From positions 1,488,001-1,552,000 of the forward strand of contig CP025322.1 of the NCBI GenBank assembly GCA_004014935.1: DNA of 64,000 nt. The letters are read 5' to 3'. Shown one piece after another: positions 21,412 to 30,212 of the stretch. Every line of letters starts with the position of its first letter. The stretch's first letter is position 1. The stretch comes from Saccharomycopsis malanga (lineage: Eukaryota; Ascomycota; Saccharomycetes; Ascoideales; Saccharomycopsidaceae). The notes beneath the pieces are model-generated. The model ran no database searches and was not told the origin of the DNA. It saw nothing but the letters and a program-made list of their open reading frames with translations. Position numbers and translations under genes: made by a program.

Positions 21412-22938
21412 TCAAATTTTTGCTTCAGCAGCATGTTCCAAGTCTTCTTTGGTGAACACAGTGTCAATATCGTCTTGCAAAATAGCATTGTCAAATATTC
21501 TTTCTTTGATGGACTCAATATGTTCTGTTTTTAACAAATAGTTATCAACTTTAATATCTTTTGGGTCTTTCCATTTGAATAACCGAGTATACTCGTTGTT
21601 GTTGCCTTCAAGTCTATCTACTAACAGTTGGCCAACAACAGGTAAAAACTTGAACCCGTGTGCAGAGCCTCCAGTGGCTACCAACACGTTACGTTTTCCA
21701 GGGACAAAGTCAATAACAAAATCGCTGTTGATAGAGTCAGTGTACCAAAAGAGTTTGCTTTCAATCTTGATACCTGGAATTGCTGCGACATCTGGGGCCA
21801 CTGCTAGAAGGATCTGTTTTGCCTCCTTGAGTACAGACTTTGGAAGTCGGTTTTCAGGCAAAGTTGAGCGATTGGTTTTAGGAACCGACACGTATTGATT
21901 ATTCGCAATTTTGACCGGATTCCAGTATCTTATTTGCCTAGTGTTAAGTTTCAATATTCCTTCATGTTTTGTAGGCGGAAAAAATGCAAAACCGCCATCA
22001 AAGCCCTGATTGGACTTGTTTCTATCATTTTCACTGGAGGTTGTATTCCATTGAGTATGAGGATACTCTGAGTACTTGTCGATCAAATCCTGTCGATCCT
22101 TTGGGATCTTGACATAAACAACGTTGGCTAATGTTGCCTGAGTGCGATGTTGTAACTGTGGAAGAAGTGAGGTTGTCCAAGGCCCTGAGGCAAGGACTAC
22201 GTAGTCTGCCAAATGCTGCTTATTATCAATAGTTTTAATTCCTTTAACGGTTGAGTCATCAGCATAAACTAAAGATTGCAATTCCCCTGATTTGCCGAAA
22301 TAGAACTTCACTCCTTGTTTTTCAAGTAGGATCTTCACATAATAGCAAGCCTTATCAGCTTTGAGCATCCCTGTTGTGGAATCCAATGTTCCAGTAATAT
22401 GTTTCGCTATCTTACGTTGTTTCAAATCCTCAACAATGACTAACTTACGTTTCAAGCCAGTAAGCTTTGCACGTTGCAAGTCTTTCAGATCCGTAATGTC
22501 ATATTGAGTGTCTCTGAGACCAATACTTGAAATCCCTTTTAAATTTTGCTGTTCCACATCTGCCAACACTTTACTGTCACTAATTCTAAGACCGCTAGTG
22601 TGTCTAAGCAATTCAAGGTCAGCTCCTTCATCAGGAAATCGTTTTTTTTCAACGTCCAGTAATTTTTTAATATCCTCGTTCCATTGTTCCCAACGGTCGA
22701 GGGCTTTTATAGCAAGTTTGGAGTATAACGTTTTGCTTTCGTAGTAGATACGGAAACACTTATTGATATCGCCTGAGGCAGAATCTGAACCCAAAAATGG
22801 GTTATACTTTGTTTCATCGTAATCTGTTCGGTCATACACCAGAATATTAGTGTATCCAGAAAGTATCAAATTGTAAGCTGAGGAAAGACCAAATATACCA
22901 CCTCCAACTATTATTATATGCGAGTTTTTATTCACCAT
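21412..22938 (-). CDS. FAD oxidoreductase of the fructosyl-amine / sarcosine oxidase family
   Basis: DAO-family flavoenzyme likely to oxidise a secondary amine: fructosyl amino acid, saccharopine or pipecolate, as for fungal FAOX and S. pombe Fap1/Fap2. The 508-residue product begins with the dinucleotide-binding IIIVGGGIFGLSSA (about residues 8-21). It has FRIYYESKTLYSKLA near residue 62 and the C-terminal ATGGSAHGFKFLP block of the MSOX/FAOX active site. The covalent-flavin Cys expected just before W-x-x-D in this family is Phe here (LFWYTD, about residue 397). The product ends in Ala-Lys-Ile, which can act as a peroxisomal PTS1 in some yeasts. Substrate cannot be assigned from sequence. 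Confidence 0.85.
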   Translation of the reverse strand: MVNKNSHIIIVGGGIFGLSSAYNLILSGYTNILVYDRTDYDETKYNPFLGSDSASGDINKCFRIYYESKTLYSKLAIKALDRWEQWNEDIKKLLDVEKKRFPDEGADLELLRHTSGLRISDSKVLADVEQQNLKGISSIGLRDTQYDITDLKDLQRAKLTGLKRKLVIVEDLKQRKIAKHITGTLDSTTGMLKADKACYYVKILLEKQGVKFYFGKSGELQSLVYADDSTVKGIKTIDNKQHLADYVVLASGPWTTSLLPQLQHRTQATLANVVYVKIPKDRQDLIDKYSEYPHTQWNTTSSENDRNKSNQGFDGGFAFFPPTKHEGILKLNTRQIRYWNPVKIANNQYVSVPKTNRSTLPENRLPKSVLKEAKQILLAVAPDVAAIPGIKIESKLFWYTDSINSDFVIDFVPGKRNVLVATGGSAHGFKFLPVVGQLLVDRLEGNNNEYTRLFKWKDPKDIKVDNYLLKTEHIESIKERIFDNAILQDDIDTVFTKEDLEHAAEAKI

Positions 22939-23547
22939 GACTGATATATTATCCTACAATTTAATCAAAAAACTGGTAGTTATAAAACAATCAGTCGATA
23001 CAAATACAAAGTTATATAATCTTTAATGAAGGAAGTGTGCCAAAACGAGAATCTCGAGTCAAGGCACGCCCTCTTGCACAAGATATAAACTTCAAAGCGC
23101 ACTGGTAATATTCAATCAATGCCACAGTTTGAAAATCCACATGTTTTTAGCTACAGCAACTACTAAAAAAAATTATGGAAAGCCACATTGTTTTATCAGT
23201 TATATTGTGAGCTAACTGTAAGTTTATTTTGGGCTTTTTTTGGTGGAGACGGAATGTCTAATTGAAAACTGTGGATTAAATTCTATGAAACTAAAACTAT
23301 ACGCTTTATTTGTGTGAAAATCATGGTTTAGCAAAAGTAGTTTTTCGCTAAATAAATGTGTATAAACTAAAAGGCATAATCTATGCACTGCTAGCCTGTA
23401 AACAAGTAGAAGACAATGTGTGTGTTTTTTTAATAGATCTTTTAATTATTATGAATATTATATTAAAGAGGAAAAATCATATATAAAATGTAAAATCCAT
23501 CCAATATCTTTATCACTCTCAAATACACAACAGTAGTGCAAAATAAA
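22939..23547. other. Divergent promoter, flavoenzyme / MFS permease
   Basis: About 610 bp between divergent starts. The flavoenzyme and the permease are transcribed away from each other, so they may share regulation. No specific site is recognised. Confidence 0.5.
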
Positions 23548-25170
23548 ATGACCTCTTCTGCTAGCACCAAGGACCAGGTGAAGGTTACAACCACTTCACT
23601 TCAAAAAAACTTTTGGTTTGATAGGCTTTTTAGTGACAAAAAACATGTTGAAATAGACTCTAAATATGCTGATGTTACGTTGAAATTTGTCCAGGATAAT
23701 GAGGGGCAGATTGCTCCTTTGACTCCAGAGGCTGAAAAAAAATTGTATCACAAATTGCTTTTGACAGTCTTGCCCATAACCTTTTTAGTCAATGCAACTC
23801 TATTTATAGACAAAGATGCCATCGGTTACTCTTCTCTTTTGGGAGTCTTCGACGACCTCAACATGAACACCACCGATTATAATAACGTCTTGACCATCTT
23901 TTGCTGTGGCTATATTTTAGGACAGCTTCCATCCCATTTGTTGTTCCAACGTATTCCAATGTCCAAATATATTACATTGGCTACTGGACTGTGGTGTTTA
24001 CTCAGTTTTTGCATGTTAGGAGCAAAATCCTTTAGCGGTTTTGCTGCCATCCGGTTTTTCCTCGGATTTGTTGAAGCTGGTGTCACACCAGCAATCCAGC
24101 ACACATTGGCCATGTTTTTTACTTTGGAAGAGCAGGCCATTGTGAACCCCATTTTCTGGATTAGTTGTTTGGGTGTTGGAGTGCCTATGGGGTTCGTCTC
24201 CTACGGTCTTCAGTATACCACCCTTTGGAGCCCTTGGAAGTGGTACTATGTGATAATTGGAACCTTATCTCTTTTGGTGTGTATTTTCTGTTTTTTCATG
24301 TACCCTGACAATCCAGCCAGCTACAAGCTTTTCTCTGTTGAAGAACGTTATCACATCATTGAGCGCATTAAAAGAAAATCCAACTCTTCTATAGAGGAAA
24401 AAAGATTCAAGAAATATCAAGCTGTAGAAAGTTTCAAAGATCCTATCACTTGGTGCTTTTTTTTCTTTGCTCTATTTCTTATGTTTGAAAACTCTGTGAC
24501 ATACCAAGCATCAATCATTTACACGCAGCTTGGATATGGCCATTTGTTGACAACCCTTCTAATGGTGGTGATGACTGGTGTGTCTACCAGTAGTGCTCTT
24601 CTTGGTTCACTTGCATTACATAAATGGAGAGCACAATCGTGTATTGTGGGAGTCATTTTTATTATCCCTTCACTCCTTGGAGGTTTACTTGCTGTTTCTT
24701 CTCCGTGGTCAAACAAATACGCTATTATTGCTGGTGTATTCTTGACCAGAACAACTGGCACAAGTTACATCATTGGGCTTTCCCTTTCACAAGCTACTGC
24801 TGCCGGATATACCAAAAGACTTGTCAGAACGTTCATGTTCATGATAGGTTATGGAATCTCCAACATCATTTCGCCTCAGTTGTTTTTGGAAAAAGACAAG
24901 CCTCGCTACCGAACCGCCTGGGCCTGTATGATTGTGTTTTCTTGGGTTCTTGCACCTCTCATGTTAGCCATTGTAAGACTGATCTTGAGCAGACGTAATA
25001 AAAAGAGACATATTCTCTGGAAAAAGGACATTCAGGAAGGAAAAACAGACAGAGATTTTGGATATGTAGATAGAACAGATGAGTCAGGAACAATATTTAA
25101 AGAAAAAGTGCCTGTTTCCATGCTTGATATCACTGATATTGAAAATGAACGTTTTATTTATCCTTTATAA
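23548..25170 (+). CDS. MFS permease, anion:cation symporter (Dal5-like) family
   Basis: Twelve-segment plasma-membrane transporter of the ACS family, which in yeasts includes Dal5 (allantoate), Tna1 (nicotinate), Fen2 (pantothenate) and Seo1. The 540-residue product has a cytosolic N-terminus of about 65 residues. The first segment has LPITFLVNATLFIDKDAIGYSS, then GQLPSHLLFQRIP (the family G-Q-x-P-x-x-L-x-x-R pattern) and RFFLGFVEAGVTPA. The central loop (about residues 255-310) is charged. The first ATG at 23548 is used; an in-frame GTG lies upstream. It diverges from the amine-oxidase gene, so an amide or amino-acid-like substrate is possible. With CAB2 nearby, pantothenate is a second guess; neither is proven. 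Confidence 0.85.
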   Translation: MTSSASTKDQVKVTTTSLQKNFWFDRLFSDKKHVEIDSKYADVTLKFVQDNEGQIAPLTPEAEKKLYHKLLLTVLPITFLVNATLFIDKDAIGYSSLLGVFDDLNMNTTDYNNVLTIFCCGYILGQLPSHLLFQRIPMSKYITLATGLWCLLSFCMLGAKSFSGFAAIRFFLGFVEAGVTPAIQHTLAMFFTLEEQAIVNPIFWISCLGVGVPMGFVSYGLQYTTLWSPWKWYYVIIGTLSLLVCIFCFFMYPDNPASYKLFSVEERYHIIERIKRKSNSSIEEKRFKKYQAVESFKDPITWCFFFFALFLMFENSVTYQASIIYTQLGYGHLLTTLLMVVMTGVSTSSALLGSLALHKWRAQSCIVGVIFIIPSLLGGLLAVSSPWSNKYAIIAGVFLTRTTGTSYIIGLSLSQATAAGYTKRLVRTFMFMIGYGISNIISPQLFLEKDKPRYRTAWACMIVFSWVLAPLMLAIVRLILSRRNKKRHILWKKDIQEGKTDRDFGYVDRTDESGTIFKEKVPVSMLDITDIENERFIYPL

Positions 25171-25613
25171 GGCTTTTTCTCAAATATTGATTTAGACTTT
25201 TTAATAAATTTATTTTCACTAAAGTTGTAACTATATGCTATGAAGTAGCAATGTTAAATGCTTATAGTGTAGAGAGAAAATTATTATAACCTTATATTTC
25301 ACGTCTATAATTAAATTGATTCGTAGTAAAGTAGAAAATAAATTGAAAGTTTGTATCTAAAATTTAAATGAAAAGCAAACAAGAGATGGGCAATTGAATA
25401 CAACATGTCAGAAAAAATCACGAATACCACATTCGGTAATTGGGTAATTAATACAAAATTTCAAGCTAAGCTTCTTTTAATATTATGTGTATATATGGTA
25501 AATAATCAATTTCTCAAAAATAGCTTATTTATTGATTCCTTACGAGCAAAATATTATTATTACCTGAAACACCGCTTTATTGCAGTTTTAATCACCAGGA
25601 CATTCATCCATGC
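25171..25613. other. Intergenic region MFS permease - PFA3
   Basis: About 440 bp, AT-rich. A 71-codon ATG frame (25405-25620) runs into the first PFA3 ATG but has no recognisable features and is probably leader or chance. Confidence 0.4.
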
Positions 25614-26888
25614 ATGTTGAAAATTCAACCAGAGCACACCTGTCCGCTTAGCAATAATCGCACACTCACTTATAATATATCATCTCCATCATCATCAAGA
25701 GAGGCGTTAAGAAGTGTTGATAACACGTCTAAGAAGCCGGTTAAATTCAATATGGGCTTTTGTGTCCAGCTTCAGCGCTGTTGTTGTGCTTTCACGGTTC
25801 TTTTCCCCAAACTTGTGTGTTATGGCTTTTATTTATGGGCTGGCTACACTTTTTGCTGGCAAATCTGTTATCAGCATCTTGGTGGTTTTCTGGGTTTAAT
25901 ACTAGGCATTATAGGGCTTTATCTTACAGTCGCAGGAATATTAGCGTATTATATGACGGTCCATATGGCTGCTGGATCAGCTTTGGATCATCCCGAGCTT
26001 CAGATAAACTTCAAAAACCTTGAAGATGAGCTTGCGATTGGAGATTTAACTGACGATAGTATTGCTAAACACATTGCAAAAGGGACCATAGAGCCGCCTC
26101 CACAATACTTTTTGAACCATACGTTCACCATAAAATCCTCGGGGACCATACGGTATTGTGATAAATGTAAAGTTTGGAAGCCAGACCGTTGCCATCATTG
26201 CTCTACATGTAAACAGTGTGTTTTGAAGATGGACCATCATTGTCCATGGTTTGCAACTTGTATTGGCTATAAAAACCATAAATTCTTTATTCAATTTCTA
26301 ACCTACACGGTTATATATTCTGCACTTTGCTGTGCTACCACTTTCAATGTCCTTTATAATTTTTTTTTCACTGGGGAATATTTGCATCATTATTTTAGCA
26401 TCAACTGGATCTTAATGTTCATTTTTGGTGCTGCGTTCTTCATTGCTGTCGGTGCTTTTGATGGCTTTTCAATATATCAGCTCCTTTGTAACCGTACCAC
26501 TTTGGAAACTTATGATTACACTAGGTATCGTGTCAATTTAAACAAGTTATTCGACGATTATTACGCATACTCCAATAAACCAAATTCTGACCAGTACGGT
26601 AATTTGTTTAGTTTGCCAACAAAGGCGGAAAACTGGCGATACGTCATGGGCTCCAATTGGTTTGAATGGTGTTTGCCTGTCATCAATCAGCCCATGACAA
26701 AAGATTACTACCTTAGAAACGGACTTTGCTTCCCAGTTAACTTGACAGTCTATAACGAACTTGTATATAACTCCCGCTTACAGCTTCAATTGGCTACTGA
26801 ATTGCAAAATTACCGTATGAGAAGAATGAATGCCATGGTTGAAACAAACCCAACAGTAACCCAGACGTCTACTGATAATATAGTTTAA
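25614..26888 (+). CDS. PFA3: Vacuolar DHHC palmitoyltransferase Pfa3
   Basis: Protein S-acyltransferase; in S. cerevisiae Pfa3 palmitoylates Vac8 on the vacuole membrane. The 424-residue frame has four membrane segments and a DHHC cysteine-rich domain: CDKCKVWKPDRCHHC, then CVLKMDHHCPWFATCIGY with the catalytic DHHC near residue 206. CKVWKPDRCHHCS and NHKFFIQFLTYT match Pfa3. A TTxE-like RTTLET follows the last membrane segment. Two starts are possible: ATG at 25614 adds a 46-residue Ser-rich extension, while ATG at 25752 (MGFCVQ) gives a product starting close to the first membrane segment, as in other Pfa3 proteins. I cannot decide between them; the shorter form is more conventional. Confidence 0.9.
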   Translation: MLKIQPEHTCPLSNNRTLTYNISSPSSSREALRSVDNTSKKPVKFNMGFCVQLQRCCCAFTVLFPKLVCYGFYLWAGYTFCWQICYQHLGGFLGLILGIIGLYLTVAGILAYYMTVHMAAGSALDHPELQINFKNLEDELAIGDLTDDSIAKHIAKGTIEPPPQYFLNHTFTIKSSGTIRYCDKCKVWKPDRCHHCSTCKQCVLKMDHHCPWFATCIGYKNHKFFIQFLTYTVIYSALCCATTFNVLYNFFFTGEYLHHYFSINWILMFIFGAAFFIAVGAFDGFSIYQLLCNRTTLETYDYTRYRVNLNKLFDDYYAYSNKPNSDQYGNLFSLPTKAENWRYVMGSNWFEWCLPVINQPMTKDYYLRNGLCFPVNLTVYNELVYNSRLQLQLATELQNYRMRRMNAMVETNPTVTQTSTDNIV

Positions 26889-27898
26889 GAAATTATTATA
26901 GCATTTGCTTTTTATTTTGTTAGTTTGTTTTTCAACGTTCGACAAATTTCGATTACACTCTGTGGAAAAGTAGAGCCTTATTGAGTGCTTGAGGGTCAAA
27001 AAAAATTTTAATCATAGCCTTTGTTGGCTAACAGAATATACTGTCATGGGTTTCAAGACAAACTGGCTACGGTTTTTCGGAAGAAACAAAAGCACAGTAA
27101 TCTCAACAATATAAATATGGGTAGAAAAAGTTTTTAATTGGCTCCTTTCTTGGATTTTTGGCTTTTACGGTGAAAAAGGGAGTTTGAAAATGCTAGATTA
27201 TCGGGATTCACCATTAAACATCGACAACCAGGCTAGAAATATAAGTGACTACAATCCGGGATATATGAGTCCCTTCTTATCTTAACTATCTTGAGGCTAT
27301 TGATATGTTATAGAGGTTTGCTATTTTGACATCACAAGCTGGTATGGAGAACACTTTAGTTTTTAAAGAAATGGTTTACATATTTCAATCATATTGATTT
27401 CTTGAGTTTCAACCTAAAACTCTCAATTATTATTTCTACATTTACACAGGAACTGTATTAACAAATGTACTATTTATCACTTGTTTGTAATTGAGAATTA
27501 AGCTGATAATTGCTCTTTCCACTGCAATAGCTTTGTCAGTCACTACATCATTGACTAATTTATAGTATTCTATAAGTTACCAGTTAAAAATAATCATAGA
27601 ATGAATGGTTTACTATTCATTTTGCATCAAAATATTTATAACACATATCAAATAAAACTACAACTCTTACAGGCTCTCGATCACTTTACACGTAAAGCTA
27701 CTCATCTAAACCATGAAACCATAAAATAGTGTTTTAGTAAGTATACTCAATCAAAGCTATACTAATTATCACCTGATTACCCGGACACGCCATGATACAG
27801 CCTTAGTTTGAGACCATCACGGTCTTTGATCTGAAGCTTTAACATTATATTGAAAACTATTAAACGCCCAGGAACAATAGGAATAAAAAGGTTATCAA
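26889..27898. other. Intergenic region PFA3 - RING-CH
   Basis: About 1 kb of AT-rich DNA. No gene, tRNA or repeat is recognised. Confidence 0.5.
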
Positions 27899-29470
27899 AT
27901 GACTTCTGACGCTGAGCCAAAATGCTGGATTTGCCTCGGTGGCACTGACGAACCGCCTCCAATGGGCACTATGGAAGATGCCCGTGATTTCATCAAGCCA
28001 TGTTACTGTTCACTCCAGGCCCATCGGCGTTGTTTGTTGGATTGGATATCTGAAATGGATCTCAAGGTAAAGATTGATAATCCATTGGGGACCGCTGTAC
28101 GGGTGGTCAATGTTAATGGGAATAACAATCAGAATAATAACCGAGATGATGAGAATATTGAAGATGAGAATAACAATAATGACAACAATTTGATACAAAA
28201 CAATCAACTTAATCTTAGGTTTTTCACGCCTGGTTTGTCGCACGGTATTCTCCGGTTTTTAGGTCTTCGTCCAAGTCAACGGTCTATCGTGTTTAACGTG
28301 GCTTGTCCTCAATGCAAGACTCCTATATTTGTAAAAATACCTTCTAGTCGTCTTCTCAGCACTGTTACTGCAGCCAAGGTGTTTTTTAGACAGTTGGTAA
28401 AGTATCTGTTACTGATTAGCATTATATCTTCTGTAGTTTCAGGGGTTTTAATAGGCGCCACTGTGACAATGATTCAGATAGGCAGTAATGTATTCAATGT
28501 GTTGGTTCCTCGTAATATCCAGCCGCGGCTATTTGGAATCAGACATTTTGGTTCTCTTGAGAACGCTATTTCTAATGGTATACTTAGTCCTTCTCAGACG
28601 ATGGTGCTTCCAATGATTCCCGTTTACATGCTTGCTCTTCGTGGTCCTGTGGGCTCTTGGCTTTCTGAATCTATATGTATCCCATTTCCATTTTGGTTTT
28701 ATATAGCCAACCGTCCTGTGTCACTCTACGACCCTACAGAGCCACGATTCTTCTTACATCTTATAAACCCTGCCAGAGCAGTTTACGATTTCTGTTTTAA
28801 AATGACATTAAACAGAATTTATTTCCGTTGGGTGACATCCTTGAGACCTTGCTTTATTGCCGACAGAATCTCCAAGGAAGAGCTTCTGGAGATTGAACGT
28901 GACAACCAGGAGGAGGCAAGCTTGAATGAGATGGAGGAGCTTTCCAGACAAAAAGAAAATGGCAAGAATACAAAAGAAAATCAGAAAAAACAATTGTTTA
29001 TTATTAGATTGTTACAAAGCTTAAAAGATTTGATCAATGGAAAACCTGCTAGTAAAGCCAGAAGAGCACTCAATCATCGCCGTCGCCAGCGGGAACTAAA
29101 AGCTATTATGACGACGGATTACAGCGCAGTGTTCCGTCAGGAGTCGCGTTTTTTGATGCTTTTGACTACTTGTGTTTGGCCCTATGCTGGCAAGTTTTTG
29201 TCGGACCGTTTGCTTTCTCGGTTTTCTGTTTTCAACAACCTTGGAAGCAGTCCTGATGAGTCGCAATATGTGCGCAATCTAATTGGATGTCTTGTAGCGG
29301 TAGTGATCAAGGACCTTGCCAGTCTTTTCTTCTCCTGGTTGAAGATGCGGGAGTTGCGTAACATGCAAATCTTAGAAGTCGAGTCTCCAGAATGGGTATC
29401 TGTGGTAGCCAACATTTTTGAAGGGGCTCCCCAGGAGGCTACGGCTGCTCTCGCTCAGACCGAAGATTAG
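27899..29470 (+). CDS. Membrane RING-CH (MARCH-type) E3 ligase-like protein
   Basis: The 523-residue product begins with a RING-CH/RINGv zinc finger, CWIC...CYC...AHRRCLLDW (about residues 9-50). Its closing CPQC pair lies only at about residue 140, because an Asn/Asp-rich low-complexity insert of roughly 85 residues interrupts the finger. Several membrane segments follow (about 160-195 LLLISIISSVVSGVLIGATV, 237-250, 415-430, 455-475). RING-CH proteins with membrane segments are ubiquitin ligases for membrane proteins (Ssm4/Doa10, MARCH). This one is far smaller than Doa10, so it is a separate paralogue type. The gene converges on MDJ2 with only 8 bp between the two stop codons. Confidence 0.8.
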   Translation: MTSDAEPKCWICLGGTDEPPPMGTMEDARDFIKPCYCSLQAHRRCLLDWISEMDLKVKIDNPLGTAVRVVNVNGNNNQNNNRDDENIEDENNNNDNNLIQNNQLNLRFFTPGLSHGILRFLGLRPSQRSIVFNVACPQCKTPIFVKIPSSRLLSTVTAAKVFFRQLVKYLLLISIISSVVSGVLIGATVTMIQIGSNVFNVLVPRNIQPRLFGIRHFGSLENAISNGILSPSQTMVLPMIPVYMLALRGPVGSWLSESICIPFPFWFYIANRPVSLYDPTEPRFFLHLINPARAVYDFCFKMTLNRIYFRWVTSLRPCFIADRISKEELLEIERDNQEEASLNEMEELSRQKENGKNTKENQKKQLFIIRLLQSLKDLINGKPASKARRALNHRRRQRELKAIMTTDYSAVFRQESRFLMLLTTCVWPYAGKFLSDRLLSRFSVFNNLGSSPDESQYVRNLIGCLVAVVIKDLASLFFSWLKMRELRNMQILEVESPEWVSVVANIFEGAPQEATAALAQTED

Positions 29471-29478
29471 CTGGCTGT

Positions 29479-30015
29479 CTAGCGTTTCAATAAGTAGCTA
29501 TTTTCCAAGACGTCTTTGGCCTGATTGATTTTCATGGCAATATAGGGGCTTCCTCCCTTATCGGGATGATTGATCACCATGCAGCGTCGATGCTTGGATT
29601 TCAACATTTTCTGGTCTAGCTTCAAAATCTCGTCGCTGGAGATGCCGAGGATCAAAAATGCTTCGTTCTCTGTCATCTTTGGGAAAAACCCACCCGGATA
29701 CTGTTTGAAACGACGTACTAACTCATGGTTCACCAGCCCGTTCTGATTAATGAAATTCCTGTCAGGAGTGGTGAAATCAAGCATTATGCCATTGAGCCGG
29801 GCAATTTCAACCGGTTTGAGATGCCGGAGTCTTACCACAGCATTGATACCCGATTTGAGCTGCTCTGGTTAGTTGTGAGACACTCACCCTTTACTTTCTA
29901 TGTATGTCAGTACTTACCGTAAGTGCCGCAACCGTCACCCCAATGCCAATGACTATTGGAAGCTGCCATGTTAATACATATTCAAAAACCTCACGTCCTC
30001 AATAATACTCACCAT
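29479..30015 (-). CDS. MDJ2: Inner-membrane J-protein Mdj2, three exons
   Basis: Pam18-like J-protein of the mitochondrial presequence import motor, which stimulates Ssc1 (mtHsp70). I read three coding exons: ATG alone (30013-30015), 29918-29962 and 29479-29859. The introns are 50 nt (GTGAGT...TATTAAC...CAG) and 58 nt (GTAAGT...ACTAAC...CAG). The spliced 142-residue product starts MLPIVIGIGVTVAALTLKSG, matching the S. cerevisiae Mdj2 membrane anchor. The C-terminal J-domain has GGFFPKMTENEAFLILGIS and an HPD motif in INHPDKGGSPY, and ends with an AKDVLE helix. Unspliced reading loses the anchor. It diverges from SRP68 across about 200 bp. Confidence 0.93.
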
Positions 30016-30212
30016 AATGTCTCTTGTCCTTGGCATTTCTTTCAACCGTTCCGGTACTGGTCGCTTATATGTTCATCCACTTTTCAGTGCTAGAAGCCCG
30101 CGCACGGCGAGTGGGTGAAAAAATGGGCGAAAACGTCTATGGCAAGGAGTGTATCTATGTGTAAATAATAGTAAATAGCCAGCAATAGATATAGCTAGAA
30201 ACACATAGAGCA

